DNA of 64,000 nucleotides from Prauserella salsuginis (GTDB lineage Bacteria > Actinomycetota > Actinomycetes > Mycobacteriales > Pseudonocardiaceae). The notes under the pieces were generated by a model, which ran no database searches, had not been told where the DNA came from, and saw only the letters and a list, made by a program, of their open reading frames with translations. Location of the stretch: assembly GCF_024648885.1 (NCBI RefSeq), contig NZ_JANBBF010000011.1:434001-498000 (forward strand). The letters are read 5' to 3'. Positions 34,001 to 42,922 of this stretch are shown in pieces; the first letter of the stretch is position 1, and each line of letters starts with the position of its first letter. A program made the position numbers and the translations under genes.

Positions 34001-35152
34001 ATGACCGTCGACCTTGGTCTGCCCGGCACACCACCCCCCGTACTGGCCGAACGGCGTAAGACCCGGCAACTGCAGGTCGGACCCGTCGGCGTCGGCAGTG
34101 ACCACCCGATCTCGGTGCAGTCGATGACCACGACGAACACCGCGGACATCAACTCCACGCTGCAGCAGATCGCCGAGCTGACCGCCTCGGGCTGCGACAT
34201 CGTGCGCGTGGCGTGCCCGAGCGCCGACGACGCCGAGGCGCTGCCCGCGATCGCGCAGAAGTCGAAGATCCCGGTGATCGCCGACATCCACTTCCAGCCG
34301 AAGTACGTCTTCGCTGCGATCGAGGCCGGTTGTGCGGGTGTACGCGTGAACCCGGGCAACATCCGTAAGTTCGACGACCAGGTCAAGGAGATCGCCCGCG
34401 CCGCGAAGGACCACGGCACGCCGATCCGCATCGGCGTCAACGCCGGCTCGCTCGACAAGCGGCTGTTGGAGAAGCACGGCAAGGCCACGCCGGAGGCGCT
34501 CGCCGAGTCCGCGCTGTGGGAGGCGTCGCTGTTCGCCGAGCACGACTTCCACGACCTGAAGATCTCGGTCAAGCACAACGACCCGGTCGTGATGGTGCGC
34601 GCCTACGAGATCCTCGCCGAACAGTGCGACTACCCGCTGCACCTCGGCGTCACCGAGGCCGGACCGGCGTTCCAGGGCACGATCAAGTCCGCCGTGGCGT
34701 TCGGCGCGCTGCTGCGGCAGGGCATCGGCGACACGATCCGGGTCTCGCTGTCGGCGCCGCCGGTCGAGGAGATCAAGGTCGGCACGCAGATCCTGCAGTC
34801 GCTCAACCTGCGCCCGCGCAAACTCGAGATCGTCTCGTGCCCGTCGTGCGGCCGTGCGCAGGTCGACGTCTACAAGCTCGCCGACGAGGTCACCGCGGGC
34901 CTGGAGGGCATGGAGGTGCCGCTTCGGGTGGCCGTCATGGGGTGTGTCGTCAACGGCCCCGGTGAGGCGCGCGAGGCGGACCTCGGCGTCGCCTCCGGCA
35001 ACGGCAAGGGGCAGATCTTCGTCAAGGGTGAGGTCATCAAGACCGTGCCTGAGGCGCAGATCGTCGAGACCCTCATCGAGGAGGCCATGCGCATCGCCGA
35101 GGAGAACGGTGACGTCGACGGTTCGGGGGAACCGGTCGTCACGGTGGGCTGA
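34001..35152 (+). CDS. ispG: 4-hydroxy-3-methylbut-2-enyl diphosphate synthase (flavodoxin/ferredoxin)
   Basis: This MEP pathway enzyme reductively opens methylerythritol cyclodiphosphate to HMBPP with a [4Fe-4S] cluster. Of 383 residues, the TIM-barrel part begins [15 protein letters not shown], and the cluster ligands are C280 and C283 (CPSCGRAQ) and C314 (GCVVNGPGE), with the ligand Glu in the same NGPGE motif. ATG 34001 has GAGGA 5 bp upstream. It is separated from dxr-rip1 by repeats, so it likely has its own promoter. Confidence 0.96.
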   Translation: MTVDLGLPGTPPPVLAERRKTRQLQVGPVGVGSDHPISVQSMTTTNTADINSTLQQIAELTASGCDIVRVACPSADDAEALPAIAQKSKIPVIADIHFQPKYVFAAIEAGCAGVRVNPGNIRKFDDQVKEIARAAKDHGTPIRIGVNAGSLDKRLLEKHGKATPEALAESALWEASLFAEHDFHDLKISVKHNDPVVMVRAYEILAEQCDYPLHLGVTEAGPAFQGTIKSAVAFGALLRQGIGDTIRVSLSAPPVEEIKVGTQILQSLNLRPRKLEIVSCPSCGRAQVDVYKLADEVTAGLEGMEVPLRVAVMGCVVNGPGEAREADLGVASGNGKGQIFVKGEVIKTVPEAQIVETLIEEAMRIAEENGDVDGSGEPVVTVG

Positions 35153-35159
35153 CGTCGCG

Positions 35160-35175
35160 GCCCGCCCCGGCGGGC
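35160..35175 (+). terminator. short hairpin after ispG
   Basis: GCCCGC and GCGGGC pair around a 4-nt loop 8 bp after the ispG stop. It is short, so the call is tentative. Confidence 0.35.
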
Positions 35176-35227
35176 GCCTTCCCCGCGGCGCTGGTGACCG
35201 TCGCCCGCTTCTGCCACGCTCGGCGGT

Positions 35228-36154
35228 GTGGGAGACGGATGGGCCGTTGCGCGACCGCGGCCACGGCTTCGGCCGTGGGTGGCGCGGTACGTCGGCTACC
35301 GGTCCGCCACTGCGCCGTCCGCCATCACGCCGGCCGTAATCACGCCGGTCGGCGTTGCGCCGTCCGGCTCGGAAACCGGTGTGACGGTCGGCCGGCGAGC
35401 GGATGGGGCCGTCCATCGAGGCCTGCCGAGCGGACACCTGACCCTCAACATCAGTCTGGGCGAGCCGGTCCGCATCGTGGGTATGCCGCGCGGCGACCAG
35501 GCGCCCGGCGAGTTCCGTGCACTGCTCGGCGGACTGCACACCGCGCCGGTGCTCATCGCGCGCAACGGCACCGAATACGGGATGGAGCTGGCGCTCGAAC
35601 CCTCGGGTGCGGCCGCGATACTGGGCGTGCCCGCCGCCGAACTCGCCGGCCACGTCGTCGACCTGGCCGACCTGGGCGGTGACGACTTCGCCGTGCTGCC
35701 GGAGCGGCTCGCGGAGGCGCCAGGCTGGCCGAGCCGGTTCGCGATCCTCGACGACGTGCTGAGCGCGCGAGTCAACGAGGACGCGAACGGCCCCGCGACG
35801 GACGTCGCGTGGGCATGGCGGCGGATCCGCAGCTCCGGCGGAACCGTCCGGGTGGAGGCGCTCGCCCGCGAGGCAGGGTGGAGCAGGCGCCACTTCGGTG
35901 AGCGCTTCCGACGTGAGATCGGGCTGACTCCCAAGCAGGCCGCGAGGGTCGTCCGATTCGAACGTGCCGTGGGGTTGCTGAAGGCGGGCGGTGGCCTCGC
36001 CGAGACGGCGGCGCGGTGCGGGTTCTCCGACCAGCCGCACCTGACCGCGGAATGGCGGGCGCTCGCAGGCTGCGCGCCGACGGCGTGGCTGGCCGACGAG
36101 CTCCCGTTTCTCCAAGACCCGCTCACCGCTCCGGTCCCAGACTCGGAGCCATGA
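35228..36154 (+). CDS. AraC-family transcriptional regulator
   Basis: This 308-residue regulator has a variable N-terminal sensor half and a C-terminal double helix-turn-helix (about residues 195-290): VEALAREAGWSRRHFGERFRREIGL, then AARCGFSDQPHLTAEWRALAG. A low-complexity segment at about residues 25-50 (APSAI TPAVI TPVGV APSGS) is built from 15-nt units and looks like an expansion. It overlaps the downstream VOC gene by ATGA, so the pair is probably one operon in which the VOC protein is the effector function. The ligand is unknown. Confidence 0.86.
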   Translation: MGDGWAVARPRPRLRPWVARYVGYRSATAPSAITPAVITPVGVAPSGSETGVTVGRRADGAVHRGLPSGHLTLNISLGEPVRIVGMPRGDQAPGEFRALLGGLHTAPVLIARNGTEYGMELALEPSGAAAILGVPAAELAGHVVDLADLGGDDFAVLPERLAEAPGWPSRFAILDDVLSARVNEDANGPATDVAWAWRRIRSSGGTVRVEALAREAGWSRRHFGERFRREIGLTPKQAARVVRFERAVGLLKAGGGLAETAARCGFSDQPHLTAEWRALAGCAPTAWLADELPFLQDPLTAPVPDSEP

Positions 36155-36597
36155 CGGATACGACGACCGACACCACGACCGACCCGGCCACGTCCGGTCA
36201 CGCCCTGCCCAAACCGGGCGTGTGGCCGGGCGTGCTCTACGACGACATCGCCGCGGCCCGCGGGTTCCTCACCGGCGTACTCGGTTTCACCGAGGCGCTG
36301 ATCGTGCCCGACGAGAACGGCGCGGTCGTACACGGCGAGCTCCGCTGGCCGGAGGGCGGCGGGGTCATGGTCGGCTCCCGCAGGCCCGACGCGCACGGCG
36401 GGACGGGGACGCTCGAGCGGGCGCCGCAGTGGATCTACGTCGTGACGGCCGACCCCGACGCCGTGTACGAGCGTGCGCGGGCCGCGGGCGCGACGGTCGA
36501 GCAGGAACCGCACGACACCGACTACGGATCCCGCAACGTCGCGATCGCCGACCCCGAGGGCACCGTCTGGGTCTTCGGCACCTATCCGGGCGCCTGA
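36151..36597 (+). CDS. VOC family (glyoxalase-like) protein
   Basis: This 148-residue single VOC module follows the PhnB/glyoxalase-like pattern: YDDIAAARGFLTGVLGFTE at the start, WIYVVTADPDAVYERARAAGA in the second half and the terminal IADPEGTVWVFGTY. A Thr/Asp-rich run (MTDTTTDTTTD) opens the protein. The ATG overlaps the AraC stop by four bases. The substrate is unknown; such pairs often handle reactive electrophiles or antibiotics, but nothing here decides it. Confidence 0.83.
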   Translation: MTDTTTDTTTDPATSGHALPKPGVWPGVLYDDIAAARGFLTGVLGFTEALIVPDENGAVVHGELRWPEGGGVMVGSRRPDAHGGTGTLERAPQWIYVVTADPDAVYERARAAGATVEQEPHDTDYGSRNVAIADPEGTVWVFGTYPGA

Positions 36598-36677
36598 CAC
36601 CGGCGCGCCCCGCAGGGGATACGCCCACCGGGGTGGTCGTTCCCCGTTACGGGGTGTTCTCTGGCAGGCTGGGCGAT

Positions 36678-37529
36678 GTGTTGCGGGTTGCTGGCGCGCG
36701 GCTGCTCGATGACAGGGACTATCCGGCCGTCCGGGCCGCGCTCGGCGCGAACCCGGTGGCGAGCTGCATGGTGTCCGCGCGCGTCGAGATTGCGGGCGTG
36801 GACCCGTGGCGCCTCGGCGGTGAGTTGTGGGGCTCCGACGGGCGCGAGACGAAGGGCGCGCTCGACGGACTGTGCTTCGCTGGGCCGAACATGATCCCGC
36901 TTTCCGGTGGCAGTGCCGCCATCCGGTCGTTCGCGGACCGTGCGCTGCGTCGATCGCGGCGCTGTTCCTCCGTGGTCGGACCGTCCGAGCAGGTGCTGGG
37001 CCTGTGGGACGAGCTCGCCGTGGACTGGGGGCCGGCTCGCGAGGTCCGCGCGGAACAGCCGCTGATGGCGCTCGACCGCAACCCGGACGTGCTGCCCGAC
37101 CGGCTCGTGCGGCCCGTGCGACCGGACGAACTGGAACGCTACTTACCCGCGGCCGTCGCGATGTTCACCGAGGAGGTCGGGATCGACCCGCGTGCCGGCG
37201 ACGGAGGTGCCGGGTACCGGGCCCGGGTGGCGGAGCTGATCGCGAGCGGGCGTGCGTTCGCCCGGTTCGAGGACGGCGAGGTCGTGTTCAAGGCCGAGAT
37301 CGGCGCACTGTCCCAGCACGTCGGCCAGATCCAGGGCGTCTGGGTGCATCCGGACCGCCGCGGTGAAGGCCTCGGCGCCGCGGGCACGGCTGCGCTCGCG
37401 TCCCGTCTGGTCAAAGGGATGGGGCGGGTCGCGAGTCTGTACGTCAACTCGTTCAACACACCGGCGCTCGCGTCGTACCGCAAGATCGGATTCCGGCAGG
37501 TCGGCAGTTTCGCGACGGTGCTGTTCTGA
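36678..37529 (+). CDS. GNAT N-acetyltransferase with N-terminal DUF4081 domain
   Basis: This 283-residue protein has an N-terminal DUF4081-type half (ARLLDDRDYPAVRAALGANPVASC) and a C-terminal GNAT fold with the acetyl-CoA loop VWVHPDRRGEGLGAAGT (about residues 225-241) and SLYVNSFNTPALASYRKIGFR. It occupies the conserved slot between ispG and the penicillin-binding lipoprotein, as Rv2867c does in mycobacteria. GTG 36678 is chosen because CAGGCT lies 7 nt upstream as a -10 for leaderless reading. The substrate is unknown. The PBP gene follows 3 bp later. Confidence 0.85.
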   Translation: MLRVAGARLLDDRDYPAVRAALGANPVASCMVSARVEIAGVDPWRLGGELWGSDGRETKGALDGLCFAGPNMIPLSGGSAAIRSFADRALRRSRRCSSVVGPSEQVLGLWDELAVDWGPAREVRAEQPLMALDRNPDVLPDRLVRPVRPDELERYLPAAVAMFTEEVGIDPRAGDGGAGYRARVAELIASGRAFARFEDGEVVFKAEIGALSQHVGQIQGVWVHPDRRGEGLGAAGTAALASRLVKGMGRVASLYVNSFNTPALASYRKIGFRQVGSFATVLF

Positions 37530-37532
37530 TCC

Positions 37533-39347
37533 ATGGCGAAACGTGCTGCTATCGCTTTCGTGCTGACGGCTGTGCTGACCGTGTCCGGTTGCAGCGTGTT
37601 CGGCGGCAGCGAGGCCGAGAACGTCCTCGACGAGTTCCTCACCACGTGGCAGGAGAACGCGCTCGGTGAGGCGGCGGCGCTGACCGACGCTCCGGGCACG
37701 GCCCGTGAGACGTTGGCCGGAACTCGGGACGCGCTCGGCGAACCGACTCTGTCGACCGAGATGGGCGAGGTCACCGAAACCGCGGACGGCGAGCGTGCGG
37801 ACGCCCGCTACACCCTCACCTGGAAGCTCGGCGACCGGCGCACCTGGCGCTACGAGGCACAGGCCGAACTACGCTCGACCGACGACGGCTGGAAGGTCCA
37901 CTTCGCGCCCACCGTCGTGCATCCGGATCTCGGTGCACAGCAGAGCCTGTCGCTCGTCACCGACACCCCCGCACCCGCACCCGTGCTCGACCGGAACGGT
38001 GCCGCGCTGCTGAAGACCGACACCGTCATCGGCGTCATGCTCGACCGCAAGGCCGCCGGCGACCGGCTCGACGAGGTCGCCGGCACGCTGGCCGACACGG
38101 TGTCGCAGTTCGACGAGCGCATCACCAAACGCTCCATTCTCGACGGCGCCCGCGACACGGAGGACGGGCAGGGCTACCTCGTCGTCAGCCTGCGATCGGC
38201 CGACTATCAACAGGTCAAGCCGCAGATCTACGAGCTTCCGGGGGTGCGGTTCACCAGCAGGGAACGGCTGCTGTCGGCCGAACGAGGTCTCGGCGACACG
38301 ATCCTGCCGATGATCCGGAACCACGTGTCCGACCGCGTGGCGGGCAAGGACGGCTGGCGGATCGCCGTCAACGACAGCGCCGGTGCGGAGGTGCGCGAAC
38401 TGCACTCGGTGGAGGCGAAACCGGCGTCGGCCGTGCACTCGACGTTGAGCCTGCCCGTCCAGCAGGCCGCCGAGCGTGCGCTGCAGAAGGTCGACGGGCC
38501 TGCGGCGATCGTGGCCGTCCGCCCGTCGAACGGTGACCTGCTGGCGGTCGCCCAGAACGAGGCCGCCGACGACCAGGGTGCGATCGCACTGACCGGCCGG
38601 TATCCACCCGGCTCGACACTGAAGATGGCCACTGCCGCCGCTGCGCTCGACGCCGGTGAAACCCGGCCGAACGCGACGGTGGCGTGCCCGGCGACAACCA
38701 CGATCGGCCACCGGCTCATCCCGAACGAGAACCGATTCGACCTGGGCCGAGTGCCGCTGCACACGGCATTCGCCGAGTCGTGCAACACGACGTTCTCCCA
38801 GCTGGCGGCGACGTTGCCCGCCGACGCGCTCACCGAAGCCGCGCGGTCCATGGGAATCGGCGCCGACTTCGTCATACCCGGGATCACGACGATCACCGGG
38901 GCTGTGCCGGCATCCGACGACCGAGTGCAGCGCGCCGAGAACGGCATCGGCCAGGGCAAGACCCTGGCGAGTCCGTTCGGGATGGCACTGGCCGCCGCGA
39001 CGGTCGATGCCGGCGAGATGCCCACACCCGGGCTCGTCCGCGGCGACCGCACCAAGGCGAGTAAGACGGGCGAACCGCTGCCCGGCAACGTGCTGCGGCC
39101 GCTGCGGCGGATGATGCGCGAAGTCGTCACCGACGGCACCGCGACCGCGTTGCGGGACCTACCCGGCGTGCACGGCAAAACCGGAACCGCCCAGTACGGC
39201 GACGGCAACGACGCCCACGGCTGGTTCGCCGGCTACGGCGACGCCGGACCGCTGGACGACGTCGCGTTCGCGACACTGCTCACCGGCGCGGGCTCGTCGA
39301 AACCCGCCGTCGACGTCACCCGCGACTTCCTGTCCGGCCTGCGGTGA
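37533..39347 (+). CDS. penicillin-binding lipoprotein (MecA-N domain transpeptidase)
   Basis: This 604-residue class B PBP has a lipoprotein signal ending in the lipobox LTVSGC (Cys20), an NTF2-like MecA-N domain (about residues 30-145), a dimerisation region, and a transpeptidase domain with S361-x-x-K (GSTLK), S416-x-N (SCN) and K549-T-G (HGKTGTA). It cross-links peptidoglycan outside the membrane. The Rv2864c-like protein of mycobacteria has the same place and architecture. It is probably co-transcribed with the GNAT gene upstream; repeats separate it from map. Confidence 0.93.
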   Translation: MAKRAAIAFVLTAVLTVSGCSVFGGSEAENVLDEFLTTWQENALGEAAALTDAPGTARETLAGTRDALGEPTLSTEMGEVTETADGERADARYTLTWKLGDRRTWRYEAQAELRSTDDGWKVHFAPTVVHPDLGAQQSLSLVTDTPAPAPVLDRNGAALLKTDTVIGVMLDRKAAGDRLDEVAGTLADTVSQFDERITKRSILDGARDTEDGQGYLVVSLRSADYQQVKPQIYELPGVRFTSRERLLSAERGLGDTILPMIRNHVSDRVAGKDGWRIAVNDSAGAEVRELHSVEAKPASAVHSTLSLPVQQAAERALQKVDGPAAIVAVRPSNGDLLAVAQNEAADDQGAIALTGRYPPGSTLKMATAAAALDAGETRPNATVACPATTTIGHRLIPNENRFDLGRVPLHTAFAESCNTTFSQLAATLPADALTEAARSMGIGADFVIPGITTITGAVPASDDRVQRAENGIGQGKTLASPFGMALAAATVDAGEMPTPGLVRGDRTKASKTGEPLPGNVLRPLRRMMREVVTDGTATALRDLPGVHGKTGTAQYGDGNDAHGWFAGYGDAGPLDDVAFATLLTGAGSSKPAVDVTRDFLSGLR

Positions 39348-39353
39348 GGCCGG

Positions 39354-39484
39354 ACGCCGCGCTGCCGCGCGACTAGGCCCACCCGTCGCCCGGCCGCCAC
39401 CCCCCAACGCCGCGCTGCCGCGCGACTAGGCCCACCCGTCTCCCGGCCGCCACCCCCCAACGCCGCGCTGCCGCGCGACTAGAC
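39354..39484 (+). repeat. 53-bp direct repeat, two and a half copies, ahead of map
   Basis: The unit starting ACGCCGCGCTGCCGCGCGACTAG begins at 39354, 39407 and 39460. The first two copies are 53 bp and almost identical; the third stops after about 24 bp, where the map promoter (TAGACT) begins. Confidence 0.9.
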
Positions 39485-39485
39485 T
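39480..39485 (+). promoter_or_regulatory. -10 box of map, at the edge of the repeat array
   Basis: TAGACT lies 7 nt before ATG 39493, fitting a leaderless transcript. In the upstream repeat copies the same place reads TAGGCC, so only the last copy makes a promoter. Confidence 0.5.
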
Positions 39486-39492
39486 TCTGGGT

Positions 39493-40350
39493 ATGCCCGC
39501 TCGTGCTCCGCTGAAGCCCGGCGTCCAGACACCGCGCCGTGAGGTCCCGCCGTCGATCACCCGTCCCGAATATGTCGACAAACCCGCCCCGAAGCGGGAC
39601 GACAGCGGTGCGGTCCGCACCCCCGAGACCATCGAGGCGATGCGGGTGGCCAGCAAGATCGCGGCTCAGGCGTTGCAGGAGGGTGGCAAGGCGGTCAAGC
39701 CCGGCAACACCACCGACGACGTCGACAAGGTCGTGCACGAGTTCCTGATGGACCACGGCGCCTACCCGTCGACCCTCGGCTACCGGGGTTTCCCCAAGTC
39801 GTGCTGCACCTCCATGAACGAGGTCATCTGTCACGGAATCCCGGACTCGACGGTCATCGAGGACGGCGACATCTGCAACATCGACGTCACGGCCTACATC
39901 GGCGGCGTGCACGGTGACACCAACGCCACATTCCTGGCAGGCGACGTCGACGAGGAGGCCCGCCTTCTCGTCGAGCGCACCGAGGAGGCGTTGAAGCGCG
40001 CGATCAAGGCCGTCCGGCCGGGCAGGCAGCTCAACGTCATCGGCCGTGTCATCGAGGTCTACGCCAAGCGGTTCGACTACGGCGTCGTGCGCGACTTCAC
40101 CGGCCACGGTGTCGGCCCGGCGTTCCACACCGAGCCGACGGTGCTGCACTACGAGGAGCCGAACGTCACCACGCTCATCGAGGAGGGCATGACCTTCACG
40201 ATCGAGCCGATGATCACCCTGGGCACGATCGACTACGACGTGTGGGACGACGACTGGACGGTCACCACCAAGGACAAGAAGTGGACCGCCCAGTTCGAGC
40301 ACACGCTCGTGGTGAACGCCGACGGCGCGGAGATCCTCACCCTGCCCTGA
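39493..40350 (+). CDS. map: methionine aminopeptidase, type I
   Basis: This 285-residue enzyme removes N-terminal methionine from new proteins. An N-terminal SH3-binding-like extension of about 40 residues ([21 protein letters not shown]) marks the MapB class of actinobacteria. The dinuclear metal site is visible: Asp in [11 protein letters not shown] and GDTNATF, His in GHGVGPAFH, Glu in TIEPMI and the last Glu in QFEHT. The start codon follows a -10 box directly. Confidence 0.95.
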   Translation: MPARAPLKPGVQTPRREVPPSITRPEYVDKPAPKRDDSGAVRTPETIEAMRVASKIAAQALQEGGKAVKPGNTTDDVDKVVHEFLMDHGAYPSTLGYRGFPKSCCTSMNEVICHGIPDSTVIEDGDICNIDVTAYIGGVHGDTNATFLAGDVDEEARLLVERTEEALKRAIKAVRPGRQLNVIGRVIEVYAKRFDYGVVRDFTGHGVGPAFHTEPTVLHYEEPNVTTLIEEGMTFTIEPMITLGTIDYDVWDDDWTVTTKDKKWTAQFEHTLVVNADGAEILTLP

Positions 40351-40668
40351 ATCCGCGGACCGGCGGAAGTCCGGGCGCAGCCGCCCCGTCGAGGGCGGCA
40401 GCTTGCGGGGGACTGTCACGTCGCCGAGTTCGGCCACCCGCGGCCGGCCGGCCAGCCTTCCGCCGCTGAGTAGGACCAGGGGAACGGCGCCGTGGCGAGG
40501 CGGGCCGTCGTCGAATCCGGACCCCATTGCCGGGGCCCGTCTCATCGCGCCGCGGATTGCCACGTCGTGTGATCAGCCGTGAATGTCGCCGGCATACACT
40601 GCACACCCGCGAGGTGTATGGCGTGACCACATAGCAGCGGCGGGGTGTTCCACTTATGGTCGACACCT
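40351..40668. other. 318-bp map-SDR gap with an operator-like site
   Basis: There is no gene. TGGCGTGACCA at 40619-40629 differs by one base from the TGGT-N3-ACCA operators of the mutase cluster, and the flanking TATGG and CCACAT are shared with the site at 9124. TATGGT at 40655-40660 lies 8 nt before the SDR start and may be its -10. Confidence 0.55.
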
Positions 40669-41463
40669 GTGACCACGACCACTCCCATTGCCGCCGGAGC
40701 GGCGGCCACGTCGCCGTACCCGCCGCTGCACGGGCGCAGCGTGCTCGTCACGGGTGGTGCGGGCGGCATAGGCCGTGCCTGCGTCCGCGCGTTCGCGGAA
40801 GCGGGCGCGTCGGTACATCTCGTCGACGTCGACGAGCAGGCCGCCGCCGCGGCCGCGGACGACAGCGGGGCCCAGGCGCATACCGCCGACCTCACCGACC
40901 CCGCCGCGATCGACGGGCTTCCCTGCGACGTCGACATCCTCGTCAACAACGCGGGAATCCAGCACGTCGCGCCCATCCCGGATTTCCCACCCGAGATGTT
41001 CCGCACCATCCAGAGCCTCATGGTCACGGCGCCGTTCTTGCTGCTGCGCCGCGTGTTGCCGGGCATGTATGAACGCGGCTGGGGCCGCATCGTCAACATC
41101 TCGAGCGTGCACGGCCTCCGCGCCAGCCCGAACAAGTCCGCCTATGTGGCGGCGAAACACGCGCTCGAAGGACTCAGCAAGGTCACCGCGCTCGAAGCGG
41201 CAGCCCACGGGGTGACCAGCAACTGCATCGACCCCGGCTACGTGCGCACACCCCTGGTCGCCGGTCAGATCGCCGACCAGGCCCGCACCCGCGGCATCGG
41301 CGAGGACGCCGTCACCGACGACGTCTTCCTCGCCCGCACGGCGGTGAAACGCCTCATCGAACCGGAGGAGGTCGCCGCCGTCGCGATGTGGCTGTGCGGT
41401 GATCACGCGGCCTACCTCACCGGCGCGTCGATCCCGGTCGACGGCGGCTGGACCGCCGCCTGA
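40669..41463 (+). CDS. 3-hydroxybutyrate dehydrogenase-like short-chain dehydrogenase
   Basis: This 264-residue classical SDR has the NAD loop TGGAGGIGRA, NNAG with the bacterial 3-hydroxybutyrate dehydrogenase signature NNAGIQHVAPI, Ser in NISSVHGL, the Y-x3-K pair in YVAAKHALEG, and the family block NCIDPGYVRTPLV. The enzyme oxidises (R)-3-hydroxybutyrate to acetoacetate. GTG 40669 follows a TATGGT -10-like box. It is followed at 55 bp by an MHS transporter and then a PucR-type regulator. The call rests on motif similarity. Confidence 0.82.
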   Translation: MTTTTPIAAGAAATSPYPPLHGRSVLVTGGAGGIGRACVRAFAEAGASVHLVDVDEQAAAAAADDSGAQAHTADLTDPAAIDGLPCDVDILVNNAGIQHVAPIPDFPPEMFRTIQSLMVTAPFLLLRRVLPGMYERGWGRIVNISSVHGLRASPNKSAYVAAKHALEGLSKVTALEAAAHGVTSNCIDPGYVRTPLVAGQIADQARTRGIGEDAVTDDVFLARTAVKRLIEPEEVAAVAMWLCGDHAAYLTGASIPVDGGWTAA

Positions 41464-41518
41464 GGCGGCCCGCAGACTCCCCACCCGTCCCCGCACACAC
41501 AACGAAGTGGTGATCGAG

Positions 41519-42922
41519 ATGACAGATCCGACGTCCGGGCCGACCCCCGGCGCCGCCGAGTCCGGAGAGCAGCCGAAACGGACCTCCATCGTCCGCGTCG
41601 TCAGCGCGAGCATGATCGGAACCACCGTCGAGTGGTACGACTTCTTCCTCTACGGCTCGGCCGCCGCGCTCGTGTTCAACAAGCTGTTCTTTCCCGACTA
41701 CGACCCGCTGGTCGGCGTCATGCTGGCGTTCGCCACCTACGCCATCGGCTTCGTGGCCCGCCCGCTCGGCGGGCTCGTGTTCGGTCACTTCGGCGACAAG
41801 CTCGGCCGCAAGAAGCTGCTCGTGCTGAGTCTGCTGCTCATGGGTGTCGCCACGTTCCTCATGGGTCTGTTGCCCACCTACGCGACCATCGGTATCGCGG
41901 CGCCACTGCTGTTGATCTTCCTGCGGCTGGTGCAGGGTTTCGCGGTCGGCGGCGAATGGGGCGGCGCCGTGCTGATCGTCTCCGAACACGGCGATGCGAA
42001 GCGGCGCGGGTTCTGGGCCTCGTGGCCGCAGGCCGGCGTTCCGGCCGGCAACCTGCTCGCCACCGCGGTGCTGGCGATACTGGCCGCCGTGCAGAGTGAC
42101 GCGGCGTTCGAGGCCTGGGGCTGGCGGATCCCGTTCCTGCTTTCGGGCGTGCTCGTGGGAATCGGCCTCTGGATCCGGCTCGCGGTCGAGGAATCACCGG
42201 TGTTCGTCGAGGCGGTCAAGAAGGCGGGCGACAACCCGGCGCCCGAGAAGGCGCCGATCCTGACGGTCCTGCGGTACAACTGGCGCCAGGTGCTCATCGC
42301 CATGGGCGCGCGCTTCGGCGAGAACGCCTCGTACTACGTGATCACCGCGTTCGTGCTCACGTACCTCACCACGCATCTGGAGCTCCCCAAATCCCTCGGC
42401 CTCAACGCCGTGCTGATCGGTTCGGCCGTGCACTTCGCGGTGATCCCGTTCTGGGGCTGGCTCTCCGATGTCGTGGGCCGCCGTGCCGTGTACCTGTTCG
42501 GGGCGATCGGCATGGGCGTGTGGGCGTTCGTGTTCTTCGCGCTCCTCGACACTGCATCGCCGCTGGGCACCATCGTGGCGGTCACGGTCGGGTTGGTCCT
42601 GCACGGCGCCATGTACAGCCCGCAGGCCGCGTTCTTCTCCGAGCTGTTCGGCACGAAGGTGCGCTACTCGGGCGCGTCGATCGGATACCAGCTCGCCTCG
42701 ATCGCCGCGGGCGGGCTCGCACCGCTCATCGCGACGGCGCTGCTCAGCAGCACCGGCGCCAGCCTGGCGATCTCGCTGTACGTCGCCGCGACCTGCGCGA
42801 TCACGATCGTCGCGGTGTACCTGGCCAAGGAGACCAGGGGCCGCTCGCTGGTCGACGAGGACGGAGCCGATGACGCCGGCGAGGCCCGTCCGGCCGACAC
42901 CGGTGCGACGATCGAGCGGTGA
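41519..42922 (+). CDS. MFS metabolite:H+ symporter (MHS family)
   Basis: This 467-residue, 12-helix transporter has the MHS opening GTTVEWYDFFLYGSAAALVF and the family motifs ARPLGGLVFGHFGDKLGRKK and GFAVGGEWGGAVL. MHS members take up organic acids such as shikimate, ketoglutarate or small carboxylates. Placement after a 3-hydroxybutyrate dehydrogenase suggests a short hydroxyacid. ATG 41519 is the best-conserved start; GTG codons at 41507-41510 are alternatives. It overlaps the regulator that follows by GTGA. Confidence 0.86.
   Translation: MTDPTSGPTPGAAESGEQPKRTSIVRVVSASMIGTTVEWYDFFLYGSAAALVFNKLFFPDYDPLVGVMLAFATYAIGFVARPLGGLVFGHFGDKLGRKKLLVLSLLLMGVATFLMGLLPTYATIGIAAPLLLIFLRLVQGFAVGGEWGGAVLIVSEHGDAKRRGFWASWPQAGVPAGNLLATAVLAILAAVQSDAAFEAWGWRIPFLLSGVLVGIGLWIRLAVEESPVFVEAVKKAGDNPAPEKAPILTVLRYNWRQVLIAMGARFGENASYYVITAFVLTYLTTHLELPKSLGLNAVLIGSAVHFAVIPFWGWLSDVVGRRAVYLFGAIGMGVWAFVFFALLDTASPLGTIVAVTVGLVLHGAMYSPQAAFFSELFGTKVRYSGASIGYQLASIAAGGLAPLIATALLSSTGASLAISLYVAATCAITIVAVYLAKETRGRSLVDEDGADDAGEARPADTGATIER

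Noticed and set aside
39354-39484. Possible CRISPR array before map
   Set aside because: The units are direct 53-bp repeats with no unique spacers and no cas genes nearby.
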